A stretch of DNA of 64,000 bases from Flavobacterium sp. (GTDB lineage Bacteria > Bacteroidota > Bacteroidia > Flavobacteriales > Flavobacteriaceae), in the NCBI GenBank assembly GCA_016718345.1, contig JADKDN010000005.1, positions 124,001-188,000 of the forward strand. The letters are read 5' to 3'. Below the pieces are notes generated by a model, which ran no database searches, was not told the DNA's origin, and was given only the letters and a program-made list of their open reading frames with translations. Positions 10,169 to 20,271 of the stretch are shown here, piece by piece (the stretch's first letter is position 1; each line of letters begins with the position of its first letter). Both the position numbers and the translations under genes were made by a program.

Positions 10169-10923
10169 ATGAATATCATCATCATAGAAGATGAGAAACC
10201 AGCAGCAAGATTGCTTCAGCGAAAGCTAGAAAAGCTTGGATTGGAAGTTACAACTCTTTTACATTCCGTCGAGGAGTCTATTGAATGGTTCTCTAAAAAT
10301 GATCATCCAGATCTAATTTTCCTTGATATTCAATTATCAGATGGATTGTCTTTCGAAATCTTCGAAAAAGTCGACATAAAAAGCGCAGTCATTTTTACCA
10401 CCGCATACGATGAATATGCTCTTCGGGCGTTTAAATTGAACAGTGTAGATTATCTGTTGAAACCTATTGACGAAGATGATTTGGAGGTTGCAATTACTAA
10501 ATTTAAAAATCGCCTTCCCAAACAAGAGCTTTTCCAATTGGATTTTAATCAAATAAGAGAAATGTTTTCTAATCCGTTTGATAAAGATTAAAAAAGCGAT
10601 TTACGATTAAAATTGGACAACATTTGAAAGTGATTTCAACAGACGAAATTGAATGTTTTTTTAGTGAAAATAAAGGCACCTATATCCACACTTTTGACAA
10701 TAGAAATTATCTTGTTGAGACAACTTTAGAAGTTTTAGAAAGGGAATTAGATGCAAAAGATTTTTTTAGAATCAGTAGAAAATTTATCATATCCCTAAAA
10801 GCAATCAAAGAAATTGTAGTTTACAATAACTCGAGATTAAAGCTAATTTTACCATCGTATAAGGAAGAAGAAGTAATTGTAAGTAGGGAAAAAGTTGCGG
10901 ATTTTAAATCTTGGATTGGATAA
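10169..10923 (+). CDS. LytTR-family response regulator, one frameshift
   Basis: A DNA-binding response regulator. The receiver domain (about 1-118) begins MNIIIIEDEKPAARLL, has the phospho-acceptor Asp in LIFLDIQLSDG, the switch Thr in FTTAYDEYA, and Lys in LLKPID. The first frame ends at 10591; the next frame carries the C-terminal LytTR domain (FFSENKGTYIHTFDNRNYLV, then FFRISRKFIISLKAI). Adding one base near 10591 joins both into about 250 residues. It is the probable partner of the LytS-type kinase. LytTR proteins bind imperfect direct repeats; no target was identified here. Confidence 0.88.
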
Positions 10924-10932
10924 AATTATTTA

Positions 10933-10990
10933 AACTTATAAGTTATGTAATTTATCATAAATAATTGAATTTTAATAATTTGATAAATTA
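10933..10990. repeat. AT-rich inverted repeats between convergent genes
   Basis: A 12-bp palindrome AACTTATAAGTT (10933-10944) is followed by inverted arms TAATTTATCA (10948-10957) and TGATAAATTA (10981-10990). They lie between the convergent LytTR and phosphatidyltransferase genes and could act in transcript termination; neither has a T-run of the usual kind. Confidence 0.35.
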
Positions 10991-11015
10991 GTATAGATAA
11001 AAACTATATTGTTTT

Positions 11016-11788
11016 TCATGCAATTAAAACCTTTTTACGAATGCCAATAATCACAAAAATAAATAAACTATAGATTATTAAAAAAGGAACGATATATTCT
11101 ATCAAATTTAATGGAAGCATGATCGCGATAAGTAACAATTGAAAGCCAAGTCCGTACATTGAAACTAAGGTCATGAACCAGTTAGGAAACGTTTTTACTT
11201 TGTAGGCATCTTGGTCTAAAAAATGAATGATCTTATCAAATACACCATAAACAATACTATAAATTCCAAACAAAATATCAACCGATTTTTGAGTTTCGCC
11301 ACTAAGAGCTTTAGGTGATTTGTATTCGAAAATTTTACTTGTAGTATCACCTCCAACAGATTTGTTTCTTAAAATAACATAGTAGTAGTTGTATAAAGTG
11401 CCCTGCAATTGAATACCTATGAACGCAAGAAAAGTAAGTTGAATAGAAGTCTTTGAAACATAGCAAATGCTCATTAGAAATAAAAAGTTCAAGACAATAT
11501 CAAAAATGCTATCTAGATACCTTCCTGTGTATGATGGTGTATTTTTCATTCGAGCTAATTCACCATCAGCAGCATCAATTCCAGATTTTAAAACAATAAA
11601 AATCCTGCCCAAACAAAATGATTTTCTAGTATGCAATAAATAGCAATTAAGCCAGAAATTCCAAAAAGAAAAGTCACGCCAATAGGAGTAAACGAAGTGT
11701 TTTTAAGTTTGCTGGCAAGAAATCTGCCAAAAGGTCTTCCGTAATCAGAGAGGTCAAGAAAAGAATCTTGAGCGGTAAGTTTAGACAT
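11016..11788 (-). CDS. CDP-alcohol phosphatidyltransferase family protein, one frameshift
   Basis: A membrane phospholipid or inositol-lipid synthase. The family signature D-G-x2-A-R-x8-G-x3-D-x3-D is complete in DGELARMKNTPSYTGRYLDSIFD. Hydrophobic segments follow to the C-terminus. The N-terminal ~65 residues (from MSKLTAQDSFLDL, start at 11788) are in a different frame; the break lies near 11590-11610. A start at 11815 is possible, but the one at 11788 leaves room for a promoter. The substrate cannot be told from the motif. Total length is about 257 residues. Confidence 0.8.
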
Positions 11789-11835
11789 TAAAAAAAATGT
11801 GAAGAACTGCGACAATATAGTCTTTTTTTAATTCA

Positions 11836-12685
11836 TTATTTTGATAATCTATGCAATGTAAATACCATGGTATCCAATAAAATAAAAGCTGTTATTTGAT
11901 GAATAAGTCCAAGCCATAAAGGAACGCTGTATAGTAATGTAAAAATACCTAAAACGAATTGTAGAAACACTATAATTACCAATGTATTTAATCCTTTTTT
12001 CTGTAGAACCGACAATGAATAGTTTCTGCTTTTAAAATATAAAAACAGAATTAGACCAACTACAACATACGCAACAGTTCTGTGTACAAATTGAACGCCA
12101 CTTTTACCCTCAGTCAAGCGTAACAGCCATGAGTTTTCTTCAAGAAGTACACTTTCGTGAATAAATTGTCCGTCGCTCATTAATGGCCAATGATTGTGAA
12201 TTAATCCAGCGTTTAAACCAGCAACAAATCCACCGTAGATGATTTGAATCAATAAAAAGGCTAATGTTAACCTAGCCAAGTTTCTGAGCGGTAAAATGAC
12301 AGTATTTGATAAAACATTTTTTCAAAGTTGCATTGTCCAATCTTTTCTTTAACCAAAAATAAACAAAAGGGACTATAAAAACTATACCAATTATTCTTCC
12401 TATAAAACGATGAAACCATTCCCAGAAATAAATAAATTTATAATCTGAAAGTTGAAAATTATTGTGAATATTGATTTTTTGATATTCAGGAAATTTCTTA
12501 TATTCTTCAAAAGCGGCATTCCATTTTTCTTCAGTCAAAGGTGGAAAAGTATCGGTGACCAAATGCCAATCGGTCATAGAAAGTCCTGAATTGGTCAAAC
12601 GAGTAATTCCGCCAACGGTTACCATTACAAAAAGTAATACACATCCTGAAAGCAACCAATAGATGATGGATTTGTTATTTTCCAT
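11836..12685 (-). CDS. ctaA: Heme A synthase (COX15/CtaA family), frameshifted and apparently internally deleted
   Basis: An inner-membrane enzyme oxidising heme O to heme A. The N-terminal half has VTVGGITRLTNSGLSMTDW and the heme-ligand His in FWEWFHRFIGR. The C-terminal half has IIYGGFVAGLNAGLIHNHWP, a His in VQFVHRTVAY and another in GLIHQITAF. The halves are in different frames, meeting near 12275. Total coding length is about 283 codons, whereas family members I recall are about 340. The part missing between LKKCF and LRNLA is the segment that normally carries the third and fourth helices, so about 55-60 residues appear lost. The gene has its own -7-like element. Confidence 0.82.
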
Positions 12686-12704
12686 TTTAAAGTAATTTAG
12701 TGTG

Positions 12705-12712
12705 CAAAATTA
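12705..12712 (-). promoter_or_regulatory. Putative -7 promoter element of heme A synthase
   Basis: The minus strand reads TAATTTTG, matching TAnnTTTG, about 20 bases before the start codon at 12685. Confidence 0.45.
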
Positions 12713-12756
12713 TTTCTATCTGCTGAAATTTCGATTCAACAAAAGTTAATCTTTAG

Positions 12757-14182
12757 TTATTTAGAATCATTTTTTTTGAGGCCTAATTTTTCTGCTTTTT
12801 TTAGAATAAAAGTATAGGCTGCATGGTATTCATTTGGAATATCACCTTCCAAAATAGCTTCTTTTACGGCTTCTTTCAGAATTCCAATTTCTTTTGAAGG
12901 TTTCAAATTAAAAAGCGTCATAATTTCTTCACCTGTAATTGGTGGTTGAAAGTTCCGAACTTGATCTCGTTCTTCAACTTCTATGATTTTTTTGCGAACA
13001 ATTTCAAAATTTTGATGGTATTTCTTGAATTTGCTGGGATTCTTTAGTAGTGATATCGGCCTCGCACAAAGTCATTAAATTATCAACATCTTCTCCAGCA
13101 TCAAATACCAAACGACGAACAGCAGAGTCTGTAACTGTATCTTGCGATAAAACAATTGGACGAGAACTCATGGTAACCATTTTTTGAACAAACTTCATTT
13201 TATGATTGAGTGGCATATGTAAACGTTCAAAAATTTTCTTCGCCATTTTTCCTCCAAGAAATTCATGACCATGAAAGGTCCAACCTTGTTTTTTATGGAA
13301 TCTCTTGGTAGGTGCTTTACCAATATCATGCAATAAAGCAGCCCAACGCAACCAAACATCATTAGTATTAGGACAAATATTGTCGACAACTTCTAGCGTG
13401 TGATAAAAATTATTTTTATGCGTCTGACCTTCAATTTCTTCTATTTGATTCAGTGCAGTTAATTCGGGTAAAATGATATCTAAAAGACCTGTTTTGTACA
13501 ATAGTAGAAATCCAATTGAAGGTTTGTCTGTTAAAAGAATTTTATTTAGCTCATCAACAATTCGCTCTCCTGAAATGATTTTTATTCTGTGAGCATTTTT
13601 TGTTATGGATTGCAATGTAGTTTCCTCTATTTCAAATCGTAATTGATTGGCAAAACGAATGGCTCTTAGCATTCGTAAAGGATCGTCTGAGAAGGTTATA
13701 TCTGGATTTAAAGGTGTTTTTATGGTCTTAGTTTCCAAATCGTTTAAACCATCAAAAGGATCTAAAAGCTGTCCAAAAGTTGAATCATTTAGTGATATCG
13801 CTAATGCGTTAATTGTAAAATCACGACGGTTTTGATCATCTTCTAATGTGCCAATTTCCACAATTGGGTTTCTGCTTTCAAAATGGTAACTTTCTTTCCG
13901 AGCTCCAACAAATTCAATTTCGGTATCTTCAAACCGAAGCATTGCCGTTCCATAGTTTTTAAAAACTTGAACTTTTGGTTTTTTAGGTAATAACTCGGAA
14001 ACCTTTAGAGCTAACTCGATTCCACTTCCAACAGCAACAATATCAATATCTTTTTTAAAATCGCGTTGCAAAATAAGATCTCGAACAAAACCACCAATGA
14101 CATAACTATCAACGTTAAGTTGCTTGCTTGCTTGAGCAATTATTTTGAAAATTGGGTTATTGAGTGCTTTGTTGTAGTTCAT
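12757..14182 (-). CDS. cca: CCA tRNA nucleotidyltransferase with HD domain, one frameshift
   Basis: Adds or repairs the 3'-terminal CCA of tRNA. The nucleotidyltransferase head has YVIGGFVRDLIL and the metal motif DIDIV. RRDFTINALA and DPLRMLRAIRFANQL are class II CCA/poly(A) polymerase markers. An HD domain follows (LLHDIGKAPTKRF). The first frame ends at 13004; the next frame carries the rest (NFQPPITGEEIMTLFNLKPS, ending LGLKKNDSK) to a stop at 12757, giving about 475 residues. One base was probably gained or lost near 13025. Confidence 0.92.
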
Positions 14183-14281
14183 TATTTTACTTCTGATTCT
14201 TTTACCAAAAATCTTTAATTTCTAAAATTCATAGAACTCAAAACAATTTTTATGCCTTCATAAAAATGCAAATGGGTTATT

Positions 14282-14866
14282 TTATTTTCTAATTATCTTT
14301 ACTTGACAATCATTAGTTAACTTAATAATTGTAGATGGTTTATCACAAATTTTATCTCGGTTCAAATTTACGACATAGTCAACACCTTTTATGATTTCGG
14401 GATTAATTTCTTTGAAACTTTTTGGAGTAGTTTGTCCTGATATATTTGCAGAAGTGGAAACTAATGGTTTTTTCATACGTTCCATTAATTTGAAACAGAA
14501 AGGTTCTTTTACCATTCGTATTCCTAAAGTGTTGTCAGCAGCAACTATGTTTGGAGCCACATTTCTAGGTTTGTCTAAGATTAGAGTAGTGGGCTTTTCA
14601 GATAAATCTATTATTTGCCATGCTACTTCAGGAATGTCTTTAAAAATAGAGTACATCATTTTTTCTCCATTAATAAGACAAATCATACTTTGAGTTTCTG
14701 CTCTTTGTTTAAGTTTATAAATCTTGGCTACAGCCTCAGGATTTGTTGCGTCACAGCCTATTCCCCATACGGTATCAGTGGGATATAGAATTATTCCTCC
14801 GTTTTGAATTACCTCGTTAGCCTTGAATACTTCAGCATTTAGTTCAGCATTAATGTTTTCTTGCAT
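14282..14866 (-). CDS. tsaC: Threonylcarbamoyl-AMP synthase (Sua5/YciO/YrdC family)
   Basis: Makes threonylcarbamoyl-AMP from Thr, bicarbonate and ATP for the t6A37 tRNA modification. The core motifs are LYPTDTVWGIGCDATN, KQRAETQSMICLI and PLVSTSANISGQTTP. The start at 14866 (MQENINAELNAEVFKANE) gives 194 residues, the usual YrdC/YwlC length; the same frame is open upstream to 14977, but that extension does not resemble the family. The gene is divergent from gmd. The frame is intact. Confidence 0.9.
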   Translation of the reverse strand: MQENINAELNAEVFKANEVIQNGGIILYPTDTVWGIGCDATNPEAVAKIYKLKQRAETQSMICLINGEKMMYSIFKDIPEVAWQIIDLSEKPTTLILDKPRNVAPNIVAADNTLGIRMVKEPFCFKLMERMKKPLVSTSANISGQTTPKSFKEINPEIIKGVDYVVNLNRDKICDKPSTIIKLTNDCQVKIIRK

Positions 14867-14965
14867 TTTAATAAAAATAGGATGCAAAGGTATTACTTTT
14901 AGATAGTTTTCTGTAACTATTCTTTTTTCTTGCAAATAAACAATAGGTATTTTTGTCAAATAATT

Positions 14966-14973
14966 TATCTTTG
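14966..14973 (+). promoter_or_regulatory. Putative -7 promoter element of gmd
   Basis: TATCTTTG matches TAnnTTTG, 64 bases before the gmd start codon. It lies within the alternative N-terminal extension of the divergent tsaC frame, which supports the shorter tsaC start. Confidence 0.45.
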
Positions 14974-15037
14974 GCAAAAATTAGGATTAAAATTTTGACA
15001 CACAATTTTTGAAATTATAAAAATAGTTACATCACAC

Positions 15038-16126
15038 ATGAAAACAGCATTAATAACAGGTGTTACAGGACAAGATGGTGCATATTTGGCTGAGTTATTA
15101 TTATCTAAGGGCTATATGGTTCACGGAATAAAAAGAAGAAGCTCTTTGTTTAATACTCAAAGAATAGATCATATTTACGAAGATCCACATATCAATAATC
15201 AACATTTTAAATTGCATTATGGTGATTTGAGTGATTCTACGAATCTGATACGAATTATTCAAGAAACACAACCAGATGAAATATATAACTTGGGTGCGAT
15301 GAGTCATGTGAAAGTAAGTTTTGACATACCTGAATACACTGCCAATGCTGATGGAATTGGAACTTTACGAATTTTAGATGCTGTTAGATTGTTAGGATTA
15401 ACGAAAAAAACCAAAATTTATCAAGCCTCTACTTCTGAATTGTATGGGTTAGTTCAGGAAGTACCACAAAAAGAAACTACGCCTTTTTATCCACGTTCAC
15501 CTTATGCAGTAGCCAAAATGTATGCTTATTGGATTACTGTAAATTATAGAGAAGCTTATGATATGTTTGCTTGTAATGGTATTCTTTTTAATCACGAAAG
15601 TCCAAGAAGAGGAGAAACATTTGTAACCAGAAAGATCACTAGAGGAGTTGCGCAAATGGCATTAGGTTTACAAGATACATTGTTCATGGGTAACATAGAT
15701 TCTCAGAGGGATTGGGGTCATGCAAAAGACTATGTTGAGGCCATGTGGTTGATTTTACAACAAGACCAACCAGAAGATTTCGTAATTTCTACAGGAGTGA
15801 CAACACCCGTTAGAGATTTTATCAGAATGGCATTCAGAGAAGTTGGAGTTGAATTGAATTTTGAGGGTGAAGGTGTAGACGAAAGAGGTATAGTTGCATC
15901 AAGTTCTAATCCTGAATATGCTTTTAAAATTGGGCAAGTTGTAGTGCAAATTGACCCTGCTTATTTCAGACCTACAGAAGTTGATTTGTTGATTGGAGAT
16001 AATACAAAAGCAAAAACAAAACTAGGTTGGAATCCAAAATACACTTTAGACATGTTGGTTAAAGAAATGATGGAGGCTGATTTAGCTATTTTTAAAAAAG
16101 AAAAATATTTAAAAAATTATAACTAA
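15038..16126 (+). CDS. gmd: GDP-mannose 4,6-dehydratase
   Basis: An intact 362-residue short-chain dehydrogenase converting GDP-D-mannose to GDP-4-keto-6-deoxy-D-mannose. The NAD(P) site is ITGVTGQDGAYLAELLLSKGY, followed by GIKRRSSLFNTQRIDH, typical of Gmd. The catalytic triad is visible as STSELYG plus YAVAKMYAYW. NHESPRRGETFVTRKI is also a family marker. It is followed 12 bases later by fcl; together they make GDP-L-fucose for surface glycans. Confidence 0.96.
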   Translation: MKTALITGVTGQDGAYLAELLLSKGYMVHGIKRRSSLFNTQRIDHIYEDPHINNQHFKLHYGDLSDSTNLIRIIQETQPDEIYNLGAMSHVKVSFDIPEYTANADGIGTLRILDAVRLLGLTKKTKIYQASTSELYGLVQEVPQKETTPFYPRSPYAVAKMYAYWITVNYREAYDMFACNGILFNHESPRRGETFVTRKITRGVAQMALGLQDTLFMGNIDSQRDWGHAKDYVEAMWLILQQDQPEDFVISTGVTTPVRDFIRMAFREVGVELNFEGEGVDERGIVASSSNPEYAFKIGQVVVQIDPAYFRPTEVDLLIGDNTKAKTKLGWNPKYTLDMLVKEMMEADLAIFKKEKYLKNYN

Positions 16127-16138
16127 CTGTCAGCTTCT

Positions 16139-17064
16139 ATGCAACTCAATTCAAAAATATACGTAGCAGGGCATCGGGGTATGGTTGGAAGTGCTATAGT
16201 TAAAGATCTGGAAAACAAAGGGTTTACAAATATTATCAAAAGAACTTCTACGGAATTAAATCTTATAGACCAAAGAGCAGTAGCTGATTTTTTTGAGAAA
16301 GAAAAACCAGAATATGTTTTTTTAGCTGCTGCAAAAGTAGGAGGGATTGTAGCCAACAATACCCTTAGAGCAGATTTTATTTATGAAAATATACTAATAC
16401 AAAGTAATGTAATTCATCAAAGTTATAAAACGGGTGTAAAGAAATTGATGTTTTTAGGTTCTACTTGTATTTACCCCAAAATGGCTCCTCAACCCTTGAA
16501 AGAGGAATATCTTTTAACTGGATTGTTAGAAGAAACCAACGAGCCTTATGCTATTGCAAAAATATCAGGAATTAAAATGTGTGATGCATATCGCGATCAA
16601 TACAACTGTAATTTTATTTCTGTAATGCCTACTAATCTGTATGGATTTAACGATAATTACGATTTGCAAAATTCCATGTATTACCTGCTTTGTTGAGAAA
16701 ATTCCATGAAGCAAAACAAAACAATGATTCTGAAGTTATTGTTTGGGGAACAGGAACACCTTTGCGAGAATTTTTACATGCCTCTGATATGGCAAATGCC
16801 TGCGTGTATTTGATGCAAAATTACAATGAAAAAGGATTTGTCAACATTGGAACTGGAAAGGAAATTTCAATTAAAGATTTAGCTGAATTAGTTAAAGACA
16901 TCGTTGGCTTTAAAGGAAATATTGTTTTTGATACTACCAAACCAGATGGAACTCCAAGAAAATTAACAGATACCACAAAACTCAACAGTTTAGGGTGGAA
17001 GCATAAAATTGAATTGGCTGAAGGTATTGCAAAAGTGTATCAGGAGAAATTTAATATTGAATAG
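16139..17064 (+). CDS. fcl: GDP-L-fucose synthase, one frameshift
   Basis: The 3,5-epimerase/4-reductase completing GDP-L-fucose. The start has the NADP motif VAGHRGMVGSAI; the catalytic region has FLGSTCIYPKMAPQP and EPYAIAKISGIKMC. After LYGFNDNYDLQNS the frame stops at 16696, and the next frame continues as LLRKFHEAKQN, EFLHASDMANACVYLM and VNIGTGKEISIKDLAELV. One C missing from a C-run near 16675 would restore the expected NSHVLPALLRKF. Total length is about 309 residues, standard for Fcl. Confidence 0.93.
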
Positions 17065-17186
17065 GAAACATCTTTAAATTAAAATTTCAATAATTCGTTG
17101 TTACAGTTTGTAGCCAACGACATATTTTACAAGAATATACCTCTTTTTATTGTTATGTTTAGTGGGCATAAATAATACATTTTCTG

Positions 17187-17194
17187 TACATTTG
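17187..17194 (+). promoter_or_regulatory. Putative -7 promoter element of the pse operon
   Basis: TACATTTG matches TAnnTTTG and lies 18 bases before the pseB ATG at 17212. The 147-base fcl-pseB gap implies a separate transcript for pseB onward. Confidence 0.5.
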
Positions 17195-17211
17195 CCCTAA
17201 ACAAGTATACA

Positions 17212-18224
17212 ATGTTAAATAATAAATCAATTCTGATTACTGGAGGTACTGGCTCTTTAGGGAAAGAACTTACCAAAACAATTTTAAAGAAGTGGCCCAA
17301 TGTTCAACGACTAGTAATTTACTCTCGTGACGAACAAAAGCAATACCAAATGGCTCAGGAGTTTCCTGAGTCAAAATATCCTGCAATCCGTTATTTTATT
17401 GAGATGTCCGTGATTTAGAACGTTTAAAAAGAGCGTTCAACGGAATTGACTTATGGATTCACGCGGCAGCTATGAAACACGTACATATTGCCGAATACAA
17501 TCCTGATGAATGTGTGAAAACCAACATTGGTGGAGCCGAAAATGTCATTAAAGCATGTCTATCAAGTAATGTTACCAAAGTGGTTGCACTTTCTACAGAC
17601 AAAGCGTGTGCTCCAATTAATTTATACGGAGCAACTAAACTTACTTCAGACAAATTATTTATTGCTGCCAATAACATCAAAGGAAAACAAGATATCAAAT
17701 TCTCGGTTGTTCGTTACGGAAACGTAATGGGTTCTAATGGCTCAGTAATTCCTTTTTTTATAAACAAAAGAGAAGAGGGTATTATACCAATTACTGATCC
17801 TACAATGACACGTTTTAATATTTCGTTACAAGGCGGCGTAGATATGGTTCTACATGCTTTAGATACAGCTTGGGGTGGCGAATTGTATGTGCCAAAAATT
17901 CCATCTTACAAAATTTTGGATGTGGCTCGAGCAATTGCACCAAGTTGTGAGCATAAAGTGGTCGGAATTCGTCCAGGTGAAAAAATACATGAGGAAATGA
18001 TTACGGCTTCCGATTCGTTTACAACCTATGATTTAGGAAAATATTATGTGATTCTTCCGCAAGTAACCAATTGGAATTTAGAAGATTACAAAAAAGAATT
18101 CAATGCGCAATTAGTACCTCAAGGTTTTAGTTACACCTCGGGTGAAAATACAGAATGGGAAACTGTAGAATCCTTACGTTTCTTAATAAAAGAGCATTTA
18201 TATCCTGATTTTCAAGCCAAATAA
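17212..18224 (+). CDS. pseB: UDP-N-acetylglucosamine 4,6-dehydratase (inverting), one frameshift
   Basis: The first step of pseudaminic-type nonulosonic acid synthesis. The NADP motif ILITGGTGSLGKELT is near the start; AAAMKHVHIAEYNPDE is a PseB hallmark (Lys in place of the usual SDR Tyr context). STDKACAPINLYGATKLTSDK, VRYGNVMGSNGSVIPFF and the C-terminal GIRPGEKIHEEM follow. The frame breaks near 17405; restoring a second G in ATTG(G)AGATGTC gives FIGDVRDLERL and one protein of about 337 residues. pseC follows 5 bases later. Confidence 0.93.
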
Positions 18225-18229
18225 TAATA

Positions 18230-19420
18230 ATGATACCTTACGGAAAACAAAATATTACAGAAGAAGATATTCAAGCAGTTGCAAAAGCTTTGAAAGGCGA
18301 TTTCTTAACTCAAGGTCCTACGATTTTAGAATTTGAAAAAGCATTTGCTAATTATATTGGTTGTCAATACGCAGTCGCTGTTTCTAACGGTACAGCAGCA
18401 TTGCATTTGTCAGCTTTGGCTTTGGATGTTAAAGAAGGAGATAAAGTCATTACCACACCTATTACATTTGCGGCTTCAGCCAATTGTATTCGCTATTGCG
18501 GAGGTGAAGTGGTTTTTTCCGACATTGATTCCGAAACGTATTTGTTAGATATCAATAAAGTCGAAACACTTTTAAAATCTTCTCCTAAAGGAACTTACAA
18601 AGGAATTGTTCCAGTTGATTTTGCAGGGCGAGCGGTCAATTTAGAAGCATTTCGAAAATTAGCCGATGAATACGGATTATGGATTTTAGAAGATTCATGT
18701 CATTCGCCAGGTGGATTTTTTGTTGATTCAAATGGAGAACAACAAAACTGCGGAAATGGGAATTTTGCTGAATTGGCTATTTTTTCTTTTCATCCTGTAA
18801 AACACATTGCAACGGGTGAAGGCGGAATGATTACCACCAACGACGAAAAATTGTATAAAAAATTATTAGAATTGAGAACTCACGGCATTACTCGTGATAC
18901 ATCAATATTTAAAAATTCAGTTGAATTTGCCGTTGGACAAGTTGTTGACGAAGCAATCAATTATCCAGGTTGGTACATGGAAATGCAACACTTAGGTTAT
19001 AATTATAGATTTACCGATTTTCAAGCAGCTTTGGGAATTAGCCAACTCTCTAGAGCAAATCTCGGAATCAATCGACGTAGAACAATTGCTCAAAAATATG
19101 CTGACGCTTTTGCTAATCAAAGTTTTATAAAAGGGCAATCGGGATTTGTTGAAGGTCACGCATATCATTTGTATGTCATTGAAGTAGAAAATAGAGTAGG
19201 TTTGTACAACTATTTGCGCGAACAAAAAATATTTGCCCAAATTCATTACATTCCTTGTCATTTGATGCCATATTATCGTGAGTTAGGTTGGGATGAAGGC
19301 GATAATCCTAATGCTGAAAACTATTACAAACATTGCATTAGCTTACCAATGTATCCAACATTAACCGATGATGAACAAGATTTTGCGATTCAAAGTATTT
19401 TAAATTTCTATACTTCTTAA
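18230..19420 (+). CDS. pseC: UDP-4-amino-4,6-dideoxy-N-acetyl-beta-L-altrosamine transaminase
   Basis: An intact 396-residue DegT/DnrJ/EryC1-type PLP aminotransferase, the second step after PseB. The start IPYGKQNITEEDIQAV and GDFLTQGPTILEFEKA are typical of PseC. AVAVSNGTAALHLSALAL binds cofactor phosphate. LEDSCHSPGG precedes the PLP Lys in FSFHPVKHIATGEGG, and RTHGITRD follows. It lies between pseB and an aldo/keto reductase in a tight run of genes. Confidence 0.95.
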   Translation: MIPYGKQNITEEDIQAVAKALKGDFLTQGPTILEFEKAFANYIGCQYAVAVSNGTAALHLSALALDVKEGDKVITTPITFAASANCIRYCGGEVVFSDIDSETYLLDINKVETLLKSSPKGTYKGIVPVDFAGRAVNLEAFRKLADEYGLWILEDSCHSPGGFFVDSNGEQQNCGNGNFAELAIFSFHPVKHIATGEGGMITTNDEKLYKKLLELRTHGITRDTSIFKNSVEFAVGQVVDEAINYPGWYMEMQHLGYNYRFTDFQAALGISQLSRANLGINRRRTIAQKYADAFANQSFIKGQSGFVEGHAYHLYVIEVENRVGLYNYLREQKIFAQIHYIPCHLMPYYRELGWDEGDNPNAENYYKHCISLPMYPTLTDDEQDFAIQSILNFYTS

Positions 19421-19423
19421 ATT

Positions 19424-20271
19424 TTGAAAATTACCTTAGGAACAGTTCAATTCGGAATCAATTATGGAATTTCAAATCAACACGGAGTTCCATCTGACAC
19501 CGAATTGAAGACTATTTTTAAAGTAGCAAAATCATCGGGAATTCAACAACTGGATACCGCTAAGGCTTATGGAAATTCTGAAGAACGAATTGGTAAATTA
19601 AGTAATTCAAAATTTGATATCATTACAAAGTTTCCAAATGTTGCTTCTGAAAAGATTTAGAAATTGCTTTATCAGAATCATTACATAAGTTAAATGTTAG
19701 CTCTATTTATGGATATTTAGCTCATAATGCTGATGTTTTAATTCAAAAACCATCGCTTTGGAAAGTTTTATTGGAAGCAAAAAAAGAAGGTAAGATAAAA
19801 AAAATAGGTTATTCACTATATACTCCTGAGCAATTAGAACGATTACTTGATTTGAATTGTATTCCAGATTTAGTCCAATTGCCTTATAGTATTTTGGATA
19901 GAAAATTTGAAAAACAGTTATCAATTTTAAAACAATTAGGAACAGAAGTTCATGTTCGTTCTGTCTTTTTACAAGGATTGTATTTTATGAATCCGAATGA
20001 GCTGCCAGAAAAGTTACAACCTCTTCAAGATTCATTAGTAGAACTAAAAAATCTATGTATTGAAAACAATGTTTCTGTTGGCGAAGTTGCTTTGAATTAT
20101 GTGATTTCAAATCCAAATATTGACAAATTAGTTATCGGAATTGAAACGGCTGAACAATTAAGAGAAAATATAAATCTAGTTACAAATTGGAAATCAAATA
20201 ACGTATTATTTTCCAAAATTGAAACTATTGAAATAAAAGATAAATCATTGTTAAATCCGGTGAATTGGTGA
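19424..20271 (+). CDS. Aldo/keto reductase family protein in the nonulosonic acid cluster, one frameshift
   Basis: A TIM-barrel oxidoreductase. The TTG start at 19424 gives MKITLGTVQFGINYGISN. The catalytic Asp-Tyr region is LDTAKAYGNSEERIG; the barrel continues in the next frame with KIKKIGYSLYTPEQLERLL, PYSILDRKFEK, VHVRSVFLQGLYF and the NADP-binding end VIGIETAEQLREN. A missing A near 19655 (SEKDLEIALSES) joins the parts to about 282 residues. AKR homologues accompany SpsF-like and aminotransferase genes in some nonulosonic acid loci, but the reaction here is unknown. Its stop overlaps the GTG start of the next gene. Confidence 0.83.
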
